A stretch of 63,500 nt of DNA. It comes from Symbiodinium natans (taxonomy: Eukaryota > Sar > Dinophyceae > Suessiales > Symbiodiniaceae). Position 1 is the first letter of the stretch; every line of letters starts with the position of its first letter. The stretch lies in the NCBI GenBank assembly GCA_905221605.1, contig CAJNDS010002135.1, forward strand, positions 1,264,001-1,327,500, given 5' to 3'. Shown here one piece after another: positions 31,314-41,594 of this stretch. The position numbers and the translations under genes are program-made. A model generated the notes under the pieces. It did not search any database. It saw nothing but the letters and a program-made list of their open reading frames with translations, and was not told the DNA's origin.

Positions 31314-31362
31314 GTTTGCTGCAGCAACAGTTCGTTGGTTTTGGGGCTTAAGCTTGCAGATT

Positions 31363-31468
31363 TGGATGTTCCCCCTTATACTAATCGTCCTTAATAGGGA
31401 TTATAGTACCCCCCCCTCCCGTGTTAATCCCTATTAAGAACTGTTAGCAAAAAAGGGGGAACATCCCA
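31363..31468 (+). repeat. Palindromic element family 3
   Basis: Arms TGGATGTTCCCCCTTATA and AAGGGGGAACATCCCA surround AGTACCCCCCC. It lies just after the last transporter exon. Confidence 0.72.
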
Positions 31469-31510
31469 ACTTACAAAGGTTAAGTTAAGCGTGTCGATCC
31501 GCCTGCCTTA

Positions 31511-31594
31511 GCTCCCTCAGATGGGCCGTTGCAAGCCATGATGTGGGATGCCCATTACGAGAGGCGACGAAACCTAAGCCCTAAACCCTAAACC
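31511..31594 (+). CDS. Possible terminal exon of the transporter
   Basis: Two AG acceptors (31510 and 31520) precede a short open stretch that stops soon after in each frame. A cytosolic tail of 7 to 25 residues would complete the transporter here. The phase cannot be fixed, because the donor of the preceding exon is ambiguous (GT at 31314, or GC two codons earlier). The frame and the stop are therefore left open. Confidence 0.25.
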
Positions 31595-31770
31595 CAGGAA
31601 AAAAAGTTCTAACCTAGTTTAAAGCCCTTATGACTCTGCTTCGAACGGCATTTGAAGTCCTGCGCCTTCGACTTCTCACGAGAGAACCCCTTGCTACTTG
31701 GGAGTTTACGAAAATAGGGGACAGCCAAGGACCTCAATAACCCTAAGCCCTCAACCCCTTCGGGGTGCGT

Positions 31771-31863
31771 GGGCCCATATAGTAGTATACTCTTGGGCCC
31801 TAACGCTACTTTGTGGGAACCCCTTTAAGGCCCAAGTATATACTATATAGGTACTTTGGACCC
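31771..31863 (+). repeat. Inverted-repeat element family 6
   Basis: GGGCCCATATAGTAGTATAC and GTATATACTATATAGG with GGCCC inner ends form a hairpin. A related diverged sequence is at 37793-37925. Confidence 0.55.
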
Positions 31864-32177
31864 TTGGGGCCTTAGGGAACCCGAATTTCGGAAGCCACAC
31901 TTTTTGTGCCAGAAGCGCAAGGTCTCTGGGAACATAGCACCCTAAAGCATCAAACCCTAAACCCCATGGGGCTTAGGGTTTAGGGTTTAGGGTTAGGGTT
32001 TCTTTAGGACGTTTGTTCGGGTTGAGGCTCTCTGGGTGGTTTTGGAGCAAGGGGTTTGGGGCTTAGGGTCTATTTCGCCAGGTGCTACTCCATCTTTCTG
32101 TACGGGGGCGCGCGCGTGCTCCCCTTCCTGGATCGAGCATCGGCGAAGTCCAAGGCGTAAGAACTGCTGGGATGCAT

Positions 32178-32250
32178 CTAGGACCCAGAGTAGGCCCTTA
32201 TTCCGGGTTTTTGGCATTTAAGCAAACTATTCCTAGGCTCCTCTCGGGCA
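32178..32250 (+). repeat. Inverted-repeat element family 1, truncated copy
   Basis: Has the CTAGGACCCAGAGTAGGCCC left end, but the middle is missing and the right end is diverged. Confidence 0.5.
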
Positions 32251-34224
32251 TGGTTTTAGTCGTTCCTTTTCTGTGAGGGTAGCATCTCTTGATAAATCCC
32301 ATGAAAGAACAGAGGCCATTCTTGTTCTGCAGAGGTTGCTGGCAATGCTCATGCCAGTCATACCCCCAAAAACCGTCAACCTCAACACAAGCCTGAAAGC
32401 CCTAATTCCAAACCCCTAAACCCTAGCCCTAAACCCTAAACCCTAAACCCTAGTATATAATCATGAACCCTTGAACCCCCGAACCCTACACCCCCAAGCC
32501 CGGGTGAGTTTTGGCAAATCTCGCAATCGAGCCCCTGATCCTTCGCTCACGTCTGCCTCGGGGCTCTAAGGATCAAATGCAGAACAGATCATGCATATGA
32601 TAGGGTTTAGGGTTCAGGGTTTAGGGCTGAGGGTTTAGGGTTTAGGGCTTGGGTTTAGGGGGCCGAACTGGCCCCTGAAGCCCCTAAGACCTACAGCAAA
32701 CCCCTCCACCTTGTAAAATTTGAGAGGAGGGCAAGGTTTAGGATTTAAGGGGTGGGGCGAGGGCCTGGGGAAATGCCCCCCGCCCCCCCCCCCCCCCCCT
32801 AAACCCTAAACCCTAAACCCCAAACCCCAAACCCTAAACCCTAAACCCCCAATCCGCAGCTCCACTGCCCTGGCTTATACAGCAGGCCCTTAAGCTCTAA
32901 ACGTTACAGACCCTTGCGTTTTGAGTACTATACTGGGTTTAGGGTTTAAGGTTTAGGTTGAGGGTTCCTATTATTGCTACTTATGTCTAACAAGTATATA
33001 CCGTTTTCCAGGTTTACTGACTAAAGAAGCCTCTTTGTAGGGTTGAGGCTCTAGGCGTTAGGCTTTACCTTAAACCGCCAAAGCATGTATAGAAATAGCC
33101 CGAAAACCCCACAAGAAGGACCATTATTTTACATACTTTAGGGGTTTAGGTAGGATTCAGGGTGACCCTAAACCCTAAACCCTGCCACCTGTCTTCGCAG
33201 GCGACCTAGCGGCTTGCTCTCCGACGCCTTTCGTCGTCCCAAAACACTGCATTCTGCGTAAGGGCTCCGGGCTTTCGGTTATTGTTTAGGGTTTAGTGTT
33301 TAGGGTTTGCCCGCAACCCTGATGACCCTATTTGCCTGTCGAGCCCCTTATAGCACGCTTAACCCTCATAACCCGTCTAACCTAAGTCAAACCCTGAACC
33401 CTAAACAACCCTAAACCCTGAACCCTAAGAGGGATTCTTGTTAAGGAAAGGGGAAGGGCATCACCTACTTCGAACATGGGGAGAGGGGATTTGAGTTAGG
33501 GATGTTTTTTTGATTACCATTTCTAGCTGAAGTTGTAGACAGAAACGCGAGTCCAAGAAACCCAAACGCCCGAAAATCCAGAGGCCCCAAAGCTCCAAAG
33601 CCCTACAACCCCTTGTATAAACCTAAACCCTAAACCCCAAACACCCCAAAACCCGAACGCCCTGAAGTTTCGAAATCCGAACGCCTTTTTTTCCTTGTTG
33701 TGGCCCCTCCTATACACCCTCTAAACTCGTCAACCCTTCAGTCTGCAATCCTCAAACGCCAAAACCCTGTCAGCCCGAACCCCTTCCAACCCTCAACCCT
33801 AAACCCCAAACCCCAAACCCTCAACCCTCAACCCTTAACCCTTAACCCTCAAACCTAAACCCTAAACCCTAAACCCTGAACCCTAAACCCTAAACCCCCC
33901 CCCCCCCCCCAGTCCAGTGTTTAAGCCGGTCCGGGGCCCATCTCGCCTCCCAGAGTCTCTTGTCGCGCCCACCCACTCGTCCCTCCCTCCTCCGCGACAT
34001 CGAAGTTCGGGCCTCAGAAGTGCGGAGAGATGTGAGTTTAGGGTTTAGGGCTAGGGTTTAGGGTTTAGGGTTTAGGGTTTAGGGTTTAGGGTTTGGGGCT
34101 TAGGGTTTGGGGTTTAGGGTTTGGGGCGTAGGGTTTTGCGCTTTGGGTTTTGGGTGTAGGTTTGGGGAGTCATAAGTGTTTTGAGAAGCATGCTCGAAGA
34201 TGCCCTGTCTTGTTTTATGCACAA

Positions 34225-34246
34225 GAGAGAGAGAGAGAGAGAGAGA
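34225..34246. repeat. GA microsatellite
   Basis: Eleven GA units. Confidence 0.9.
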
Positions 34247-34580
34247 CCTCTTTTTCGATTCGTAGGTTACTGGGGTGCCTAGTGCTCACCAGGCTTTGAA
34301 GAAGTGCACGGGTGTTTGCGCTCTTGCTTTTGTGTTTTTTGTTGGGGTCTGCGTTCCTGCAGTGCAGTTCAACCTCAAAAGGGTGCAGTCTGGCTCATCC
34401 CAGGCTTCCGCCCTGGTTAGGGTTTAGGGTTTAGGGTTTAGGGTTTAGGGTTTAGGGTTTAACACCTGAACCCCAAACCCCAAACCCTAAACCTGGGTCT
34501 GTGAAATCCGAACCTTATACTTTGAAGCCCTACTGATTCAGACCAGGCATTAGCTACGTCTCCTAACACCAAACTCCTAT

Positions 34581-34677
34581 TCCTAAACCCTAAACCCTAA
34601 ACCCTAAACCCTAAACCCTAAACCCTAAACCCTAAACCCTAAACCCTAAACCCTAAACCCTAAACCCTAAACCCTAA
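34581..34677 (-). repeat. Telomere-type tract (CCCTAAA)n
   Basis: About thirteen units directly upstream of the start codon at 34695. A tract in the other orientation (34781-34861) lies in the first intron, so exon 1 sits between opposed tracts. Confidence 0.95.
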
Positions 34678-34694
34678 AGCCAAGACTGAAGGCC

Positions 34695-36109
34695 ATGTCC
34701 CTCCTTGCGGCCACCCGACGTGCGCCTCGCGCCGTGAATGCCTTCCGCGTGGCGCGACGAAACCTGGGCGCCCCTTGGCTTAGGGTTTAGGGTTTAGGGT
34801 TTAGGGTTTAGGGTTCAGGGTTTAGAGTTTAGGGTTTAGGGTTTAGGGTTTAGGGTTTAGGGGAGAGGGTTTAGGGTTTAATTAGGGTTTAGGGTTGAGG
34901 TGTGCAGTGCACACTGCGGCTGAAGGGTTTGTTGGGTTAGGCTCTATAGGGTTCTTTGCGGTTTTGGAGTTTTATGGGGGTATGAGTTATGAGGGATTTC
35001 TGGTTGAGGGTTTGTGGGGTTTATGGGGCTGATGGGTAGAAGGGTTTCAGGGCTTTGTGGATTTCAGGGCTTTGGGGGGTGGGGGGGTTAAGGGTTAGAG
35101 CTCTCTAGGCGGGTTGAAGCGCTTCAGGATGCTTAGGGTCTCTGGGGGTTCCGGGGCTTTTGGTGCCTTAGGGTTTCTTATCTATAGGGTCTGAGGGTAG
35201 GGCTTATGTTTAGGGTTTATCCCCACAGATGGGTTCTGCTTGAGCAATTCGAACTGCAGCTACCCACTCAAGACTCAGCCCTGTTTCGCTGCCTATGAAC
35301 CCGTTTTTAGTAGTCGAGTAAGTGTTCTGTTATCCTCAACCCTACACCCTGAACCGTAAGCCCCCTAAACCCTAAACCCTAAATCCTAAACCCTAAACCC
35401 TAAACTCTAAACCCTAAACCCCAAACCCTAAACCGCAGCTGTAAACCTCATCTGAGGACAGCGTCGCCGGACCTGGCTTCTCCGACTTCGGGGCCAACGC
35501 GAAGCAGCGCGTCGGCATGTTAGGGCGGGTGCGGGATGTGCTTTTTACACTATGATGTGGTTTTCTGTTTACCAGTTTGTTACACCCTAAACCCTGAACC
35601 CTAAACCCTAAACCCCAAACTTTGAAGCCCCTTAGGGTTTTGTAGAGTGCTCCTGAGCTACAGGCACGCCATGAACTTCTTCACCAAGCCTGCAATGTCC
35701 TACCCGGAGCCTTTGGACAGCAAAGGCACCTGAAACTATAGGGTTTAGGGTTTAGGGTTTAGGGCTACTACCCGGAGCCTTTGGACAGCACAGGCACCTG
35801 AAACCCAAAACCCGGTTTAGGGTGTCGGGTCTACAGGGTTTCTCAGGGTTTGGGGTGTAGGGGAGAGGGGGGAGGGTTTAGAGTGCAAGGATTAAGAGTA
35901 TCAGCCCGTTGCTGATGCGCCATTTCTCAGCTGTTCTCCGTCTTTCTCTCTTAAGCATACGAACTCCCCCTACTAGCCGTCACCAGCACAAGGACCTCCT
36001 TGGCAAAAGGGTGAAGCCCTTAAACCCTAGAATCCCCAAGCCCGAAACCCCTAAAAAACCCTAATTAACCGCCAGACCCCAAAAAACTCCCTTTAACTCC
36101 TAAATCCGC

Positions 36110-36140
<31 letters not shown>

Positions 36141-38127
36141 AAAAATCAACTCTACACCCGATAAGAGTCCATATGGAGGTTGGTACTTGTAGCGACTGAT
36201 GGGCATTTGGCCCCCCCCCCCCCCCCAACCTGGGAGACCAAATGAACCCCAAAAGGTTTGATGGTCCATATACCTTAGCAGGGCAGCAGGGATTATAGTA
36301 GTATAGGGTCGATGACCCCTAAACCCTCAACCCTCAACCCTGAACCCTAAACCCTAAACCCTAACCCCTAAACCTCAATTTTCAGGTTCATTTGGTCTAA
36401 GCGCTTTAGGGCTTCACGACAGCGCGCTCTGTCAGGGCACGAGGACCACTTGGGGTACAGGGTTTTAGGGTTTAGGGTTTAGGGCTTAGGGCTTAGGGTT
36501 TAGGGTTTAGGGCTAGGGTTTAGGGTTCTAGGGTTTAGGGTTTTAGGCTTTTAGGGTTTTTCGGGGATGAAGGGTCGATGACTTATCTGAGGTTCAAGCA
36601 GCAGTGCGTGTCCCTGCGCACCTTTGCCTTCGTCGGCGTGTGCGGCTACTGCGTGCTGCTCCCGTGGCACTTAGCAGTCGAGACAGGGTTTGGGGTTTAG
36701 GGTTTGGGGTTTAGGGTTTAGGGTTGTGGTTTAGGGCTCGAAAAGCCCTACGTACGAGTGGGAGTATAATCTACGAGAAGTCGTCATCCTGTAATTTCCC
36801 CGGGAATCGGGGCAAGCAAATTGAAGTCCTATAGAATCAGCCCTGAAACCATAACTCTGCTCGAAGATATCATCACTGTAAATGACTGTAAAAGAGCACC
36901 CATGAGCTTTCAAATCATGATTCGTTGGTTTGGTTTGAAACTCTGATCTCTCAATGTCCCAGAGGAGAGTCCCGAAACTCCCAGCATCCGGAAAACCACA
37001 AGCGCCGTATAAACATCATCTCACTTCTCACATTCTGAATCAAAACCAAGTTGTGGGCGGGGATGTATTCCACAGCAATCTTGGGAATTGATTCTTTACC
37101 TCTGTGTTCCTAAACCCCCAAGGGGACACCAACAACATCTATCATTCAAAATGCGTCTTAAGGGGATGTAGTGTTTAGGGGCAGGAACAGACCACTCTTG
37201 CTCTTCCCCATTTCCCCCCCTCCCAAACCAACCCCATAGCAGCTTCCGACGTGGGAGTTGTTTCCCCCCAAAAAAACCTAAACCCTAACCCCTCCCCCCT
37301 CCTGTGTTGTTTTCTCGGGCCTGTTCATTTTTGGTATGGACCGTGGCCAGGGGTGGCACATGCACTTGTTTGGGCGTCCTTGCTTTACAGGGATCCTATA
37401 CCCTATGCCCCTAAACCCTAAACCTCCAGCAACAAAGGCAAAAAGCCTAAACCCTCAAACCCTAAAACCCTAAGCCCTCAACCCTCGCACTGCTCTACTT
37501 CCCCCCAAGGCTGTCGCTGATGCTGAGCCCTCCGAAGTCCTCCTACTGGATCAGGCTGTTTGGGTTCAGGGTTCAGGGCTCAGGGTTTAGGGTTTAGGGT
37601 TTAGGGTGTAGGGTTTAGGGTTTAGGGTTTAGGGTTCGGGTTTAGGATTTAGGGTTTTGGGTTTAGGGTTTTGGGTTTAGGGTTTAGGGTCCCCTCCTTG
37701 GTATTGTTTGTAGTATATGGAGTCCGTTTTTTCGAAAAAAAACAGAAGAAGTTCCTCCCATGAGCTGCTCCGGGTTGTGGGTCAGTGTAGCCCTGAGGGT
37801 ACATGTACCTTATGATTATATACTTGGGCCCCAAATTCCTTATACAGTTGCAGGAAGTACTGCAAGGCCCAAGTTTTTAAAACCCTAAACCCCTATTTAG
37901 GTGCATGGACCCTTAGGGTGTAGGTCTTCCCGGGCGGGAGGGTTGTAGCGTTGAGGCCGAAACGTGAAGCCTCAACGTCAGGGCTTAGGGGCTTTAGGAT
38001 TATAGCGTTTATAGGGTTTACAGGGTTTCTAGGGTTTCTAGGGTTCATAGGGTTTAGGGGTCCAGGGTCCAGGTAGAAGATTCAGAGAAGCAGCCTGCGG
38101 CGGCGCGGGAAAAGGGAAGTGCTTTAG
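34695..38127 (+). CDS. Small membrane protein, probably mitochondrial, seven exons
   Basis: Exons: 34695-34769, 35457-35518, 35664-35725, 36436-36454 (19 nt), 36592-36663, 37510-37563, 38088-38127 (stop 38125-38127). All six joins keep frame. Donors are GC, GT, GC, GT, GT, GT. The N-terminus MSLLAATRRAPRAVNAFRVA is Arg/Ala-rich and free of acids, like a mitochondrial presequence. The middle contains ANAKQRVGM, HAMNFFTKPAMSYPEP and a hydrophobic segment (FAFVGVCGYCVLLPLSLML), then PPKSSYWIRLFG and a basic tail RRRGKREVL. Total about 128 residues. I do not recognise the family; a small subunit of an inner-membrane complex would fit. The acceptor of the last exon could be 3 or 6 nt further on. 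Confidence 0.72.
34781..34861 (+). repeat. Telomere-type tract (TTTAGGG)n
   Basis: Ten or so units in the first intron of the gene at 34695-38127. Confidence 0.93.
35701..35805 (+). repeat. 37-bp duplication of an exon-intron boundary around a telomere tract
   Basis: The end of exon 35664-35725 with the start of its intron (35701-35737) is copied at 35769-35805, one base changed in the exon part. TTTAGGG units lie between the copies. Confidence 0.85.
36109..36138. repeat. C30 homopolymer
   Basis: Thirty consecutive C. Similar runs are at 56586-56611 (G26) and 58869-58895 (C27). Confidence 0.95.
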
Positions 38128-38147
38128 GGGCAAGGCCTTCTTGTTTG

Positions 38148-38233
38148 GGACGTTCTTCCTTTTACTAACAGTCCTCAGAAGGGATCATGATAGGGAGTAC
38201 TAGAATCCCTATCTGTGCTTTCGGTGTGGGACA
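38148..38233 (+). repeat. Palindromic element family 3, diverged copy
   Basis: GGGACGTTCTTCC...ACAGTCCTCAGAAGGGAT matches the left arm; the right arm is mostly lost. It follows the stop of the gene at 34695-38127. Confidence 0.45.
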
Positions 38234-38269
38234 AAGTGAGTCTGTACAGTATCGGGCGTCGGGGTTGTT

Positions 38270-40098
38270 ATGATGTCCGCAGCTGCTCTTGTTGAACGAG
38301 CCTAGGACCGGGAGTAGGCCCTTTTTTTCCTTTTGTTAAGGTTGGGGGTTCCCTTGTAATCCCCTTAAAACCAAAACGGGTACTTTTTGTATTCCTAGGT
38401 TACACCCGGGTCTTGCAGCTGGAGCCTTGTTGGCTCGACTTCCCAACCGGCGCAAGTTGCTGCGTGCGGCCATGGCGCTGCCAATGCCAGACCACCTCGG
38501 ACAACGAGCAGTGGTCCTAAATGTGCATCAGACGCTGCCTGCCCCGCCGCAAACTGGGTCATGGTTGAAAATGTTTATGAATACTTAAACCCAATAAGGA
38601 ACATGTTTTATGAATACTTAAACCCAAAAAGGAACAAGAATGATCATTTCAAACAGTACTTCCCCCCAGAAAATGGTGCAGGCAAGTTGCCACTCTTGTG
38701 CCGGCACGTATCCTCCAACATGGGCCAGGGCTGATCATGTACCCGAACTACCCAGCAGCTGTGGCGGAGCAGAGGATTCACCCGGTTGCGCCTATTCAGA
38801 CGTCGCAGGCCCCGTTGCCACATCCACCAGGGCCAACGCACTGTCCCGCCCCCTTGCACCGGCCGGATCCGGTCTTTCAGTACCCCAGACCAGCTCCTAC
38901 ACCGCAGAGGGTGCAGACATCTGTGCTGAGCTTGCATCAGACACTGCCTGCCCTGCTCTTCAGCCCCGCGCCAGGTCATGCCACTGCCCCACTGAAGCCT
39001 TCCGTTCAAATCCTTCGTCAGTGGAACTGCTCAGTGGCAGGGCGAAGCCACACACCAGGGCCGAGCCCTGTCCTCAAGGACCGGCCAATGGCGCATATTG
39101 AAAGCAGCGAACCAGCTCCGAAGGCTCCAACAGCAAAGGACGAGCTGAGGCGATTGGCGCGCCTGTTGGTGGAGCAACTGCAGGAGACCATGCAAGGCCC
39201 TTTGCCAGGCACTCCGCCCGAGGTGCCTGACGCAGTCCCATCAAGCACCGAAGACCTCAATGACCTGCTTGACACTTGGTGGCCCAGCGGTACCCTTTTC
39301 CATTTTTTGGTCCTGGTTCCCTTATAAAAAAAATAACCAGCCAAAAAACACAGGTGCCCTTATTATGATACGGTTTCTGGATGTTTCTGGGCTACCAAGG
39401 AGAGATTTCTTGAGAATGTGAACCACATGCTTGGTTCCCCGCATGATCACGTCTGGATGGTGGATCCCCAAGAGGCAACCTGCCTTCGGCAGCTCCAAGG
39501 CGTGCTGAAGGGAGAGCTCCGGAGGATCCTTAGGGATACTTGGAAATGTTTTTAAAATGATCCTTAGGGATACTTGGAAATGGTCTGTAAATGTTTGGGC
39601 ACTGTATAATTTTCTAAGAAACTGTAAAAAAAATGGTTTTTGCTAGGGCTCCAAGTTCAGTATAGGATCTTGCAGAGGCGTAAAGCGCACATGGGCCCCA
39701 TGATCACCATCAACTGTGTGGAGCAGCGGGGCAGTTCAAGGCCCATCTGTGTGCACCTCAACGAGCCGATTCTCGCCATTATGAGCCAGGCCGCGTCAAT
39801 CTTTGATCTTGAACCGAGTCAGACTATCAAGCTGCTTCGTGGCACTGATGAGATGGGGGTCATGTGGAAGTTGGTGAAGGACTGTGACCTTGGGCCAGGC
39901 GCTATAGTTACCATCGCGACGTCGAGTGACGGCTGCAGTGTCGCCACAGCTGGGGAAGAATACCACCGTTGGAAGACCAGGGATGTGCAGTCGCGAGACA
40001 TCCATGCACACGAAGAGCAACTCCTGCGCTTGTCAAAGTACTTGCGCCAGCTCTTAAAAGTCTTAGCAAAGCTCAGGTATGAATGTGTCCAAAAGTAG
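38270..40098 (+). CDS. Multi-exon gene of unknown function
   Basis: Exons: 38270-38297, 38419-38563, 38682-39279, 39400-39547 and 39647-40076, the last possibly reading through to a stop at 40096-40098 or spliced on at GT 40077. The second and fourth introns are GT-AG and keep frame. The first intron (GA-AG) and the third coincide with copies of two inverted-repeat families; the third joins in frame only if the excised piece is 39280-39399 or 39279-39398, which do not have GT-AG ends. The protein starts MMSAAALVE, has a long Pro/Ala/His-rich disordered part with HQTLPA repeated, a segment LARLLVEQLQETM, then ERFLENVNHMLGSP and a compact C-terminal part (MITINCVEQRG ... LGPGAIVTIATSS) whose strand pattern resembles a ubiquitin-like beta-grasp. 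No confident family. Confidence 0.6.
38302..38418 (+). repeat. Inverted-repeat element family 1, at an intron
   Basis: Left end CTAGGACCGGGAGTAGGCCC, right end ACACCCGGGTCTTGCAG. It spans nearly the whole first intron of the gene at 38270-40098. Confidence 0.72.
38571..38635 (+). repeat. 32-bp tandem duplication in an intron
   Basis: ATGTTTATGAATACTTAAAC...AAGGAAC occurs twice in tandem in the second intron of the gene at 38270-40098. Confidence 0.85.
39275..39399 (+). repeat. Inverted-repeat element family 2, at an intron
   Basis: Runs from CTTGGTGGCCCAGCGG to CTGGGCTACCAAG and coincides with the third intron of the gene at 38270-40098. Confidence 0.72.
39524..39582 (+). repeat. 24-bp duplication of an exon end
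   Basis: GATCCTTAGGGATACTTGGA plus AATG at the end of exon 39400-39547 recurs inside the following intron, about ten bases on. Confidence 0.8.
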
Positions 40099-40383
40099 GG
40101 GTACCCCTTCTATACAACTAAATTGAATAGAATCCCCTTAAAGGGACCTGCCAAATTGGGTACCCCTCTTTTCCGAAACCCCCATCTTAAAGGATCCACA
40201 AAGTTGGATCCATGCTTTGGGCAGCATCGGAGAACCTAACCTGCAGCTCCCTTCTACATCATCTCAGCCCCCCTACTTGGAGTTTCAGGGTACTTAGTAA
40301 CCCATTAATGAAAGTGTAGCTACATTTAGGGTTCAGAGTTTCGGATTAGGGTTTAGGTTTTTTGAGTGTCTGGGGGGAGGGGG

Positions 40384-40557
40384 GGGGGGAACCTGTCACA
40401 TGTGGCAGTGAATGTACGGCTTTCAGAACCAGAGTCTGGAAGCAGACGTAGTCTTCGGGGGCAGATTGTTGTGCCGACCTTTGCTGTTGTGGATTATCGT
40501 AGCCAGGGCCTCTACAGCTCATACTCGGAAGATGCCCATGGCTTCTTCAGGGCTTGA
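40384..40557 (+). CDS. Protein-like 3' exon candidate
   Basis: An open stretch ending in TGA at 40555-40557 encodes HVAVNVRLSEPESGSRRS, then GQIVVPTFAVVDYRSQGLYS and EDAHGFFRA. The composition is that of a real protein. It could be the last exon of the preceding gene, but no acceptor gives the phase needed after 40076. Confidence 0.35.
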   Translation, partial: GGNLSHVAVNVRLSEPESGSRRSLRGQIVVPTFAVVDYRSQGLYSSYSEDAHGFFRA

Positions 40558-41039
40558 AGCTCGGAAAGTGGAAAGCTCGCCTCAGACAGCTTCGCCAAAG
40601 GAATCTTACGCTTAGGGTTTAGGGTTGAAGGGGTTTAGGGGAACCCTCAACTCACTACCCGTCCGCCTCAAAGCTGGGCTAAACCCTCCAAATTCAACTT
40701 CTTATAAACCCTAAACCTAAAACCCTAAACCGTAAGCCCTAAACCCTAAACCCTAAACCCTAAACCCTAAACCCTAAACCCTCCCGTTTGTAACCCACAG
40801 AAGCCAGGATGACCAGAAACATAAAAGGCCCAAGGTAGCCTGGGCACCCTCTGAAGGGGATAGGGTTTATGTAGGCTTTGTGGTTTAGGGTTTAGGGTTT
40901 ATGTAGGCTTTGGGGTTTAGGAATTAGGGGCTTTGGGCTTTAGGGCTGAGGGCTAGGGTTTTTTGTAGGCTTTGGGGTTTAGGGTTTATGGGCTCTGGGG
41001 TTTGGGGTTTGGGGTTTCGGGGGCCCAGGGGGGTCTGAC

Positions 41040-41330
41040 AAATTTCTGCGTCCGAACTCCTGGACACCCTTTGTTACCCAATGCAAGCACGTGCCAGCTC
41101 AGCGAGTTTCAATCTTGCACTGGAAGGCTGGCATTCTAGGACCCAGAGCAGCCCGTATTCCCTCTTTTAGGGTTGAGGTTCCCCTATAACTTATAAGATC
41201 CTTGAAACCAAGAAGGGTACCCCTTTTTTTCTCCTACGTGACTCTAAGGTCTAGTATGTCACAGCAAGCCGGCCGATCAACGACGATGTACGAGCATGTG
41301 GCCCTAAAAATCTTAAACTGGCATGAACCG
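41040..41330 (+). CDS. Coding-like sequence split by an inverted-repeat element
   Basis: If the element at 41136-41255 is taken out, the flanks join without a stop in all three frames (for example WTPFVTQCKHVPAQRV before it and YVTASRPINDDVRA after it). This would fit the element acting as an intron, but the coding frame cannot be chosen. Confidence 0.3.
41136..41255 (+). repeat. Inverted-repeat element family 1
   Basis: Starts CTAGGACCCAGAGCAG and ends GACTCTAAGGTCTAG, with the family core (GGTTCCC...AAGGGTACCCC) inside. Confidence 0.7.
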
Positions 41331-41524
41331 GAAACCCCAAAACCCAAAGCCTAACCTAAGCCTAAACGGTTCCTCCAGACTCGTTGAAGACTGGGAAAAG
41401 GTTTCATCACGACTTTGGTTTGGGGTGTCGGGTTTATGCTTAGGTTTTCGGAAGTCGGAACCCCAACCTGAATCCTGAACCCTGCACCCTGAGCCCTAAA
41501 CCCTAAACCTTAAGGCTTAGCCAG

Positions 41525-41594
41525 GCGGCCACAAAGTCATGTGCAGCTCGTGTTTGTTGTGTCTGGGAGAGAGCCAGCCGCCCGAAACGGAGAG
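41525..41594 (+). CDS. Exon-like island, Cys-rich
   Basis: AG before and GTAGGG after. One frame reads GGHKVMCSSCLLCLGESQ, with CxxCxxC spacing. Not linked to a gene. Confidence 0.35.

Larger units (their letters stand above)
31595..34580. other. Intergenic or unresolved region
   Basis: Telomere fragments, family 1 and family 6 elements, a C-rich run near 33895 and GC-rich islands near 33190 and 33945-34030 that may be exons or 5' untranslated sequence. No gene is supported. Confidence 0.5.

Noticed and set aside
35229-35316. Exon-like stretch before a GTAAGTG donor (SNSNCSYPLKTQPC...)
   Set aside because: It lies inside the first intron of the gene at 34695-38127, whose flanking exons join in frame without it. 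A second frame is also open. It may be an alternative exon but is not supported.
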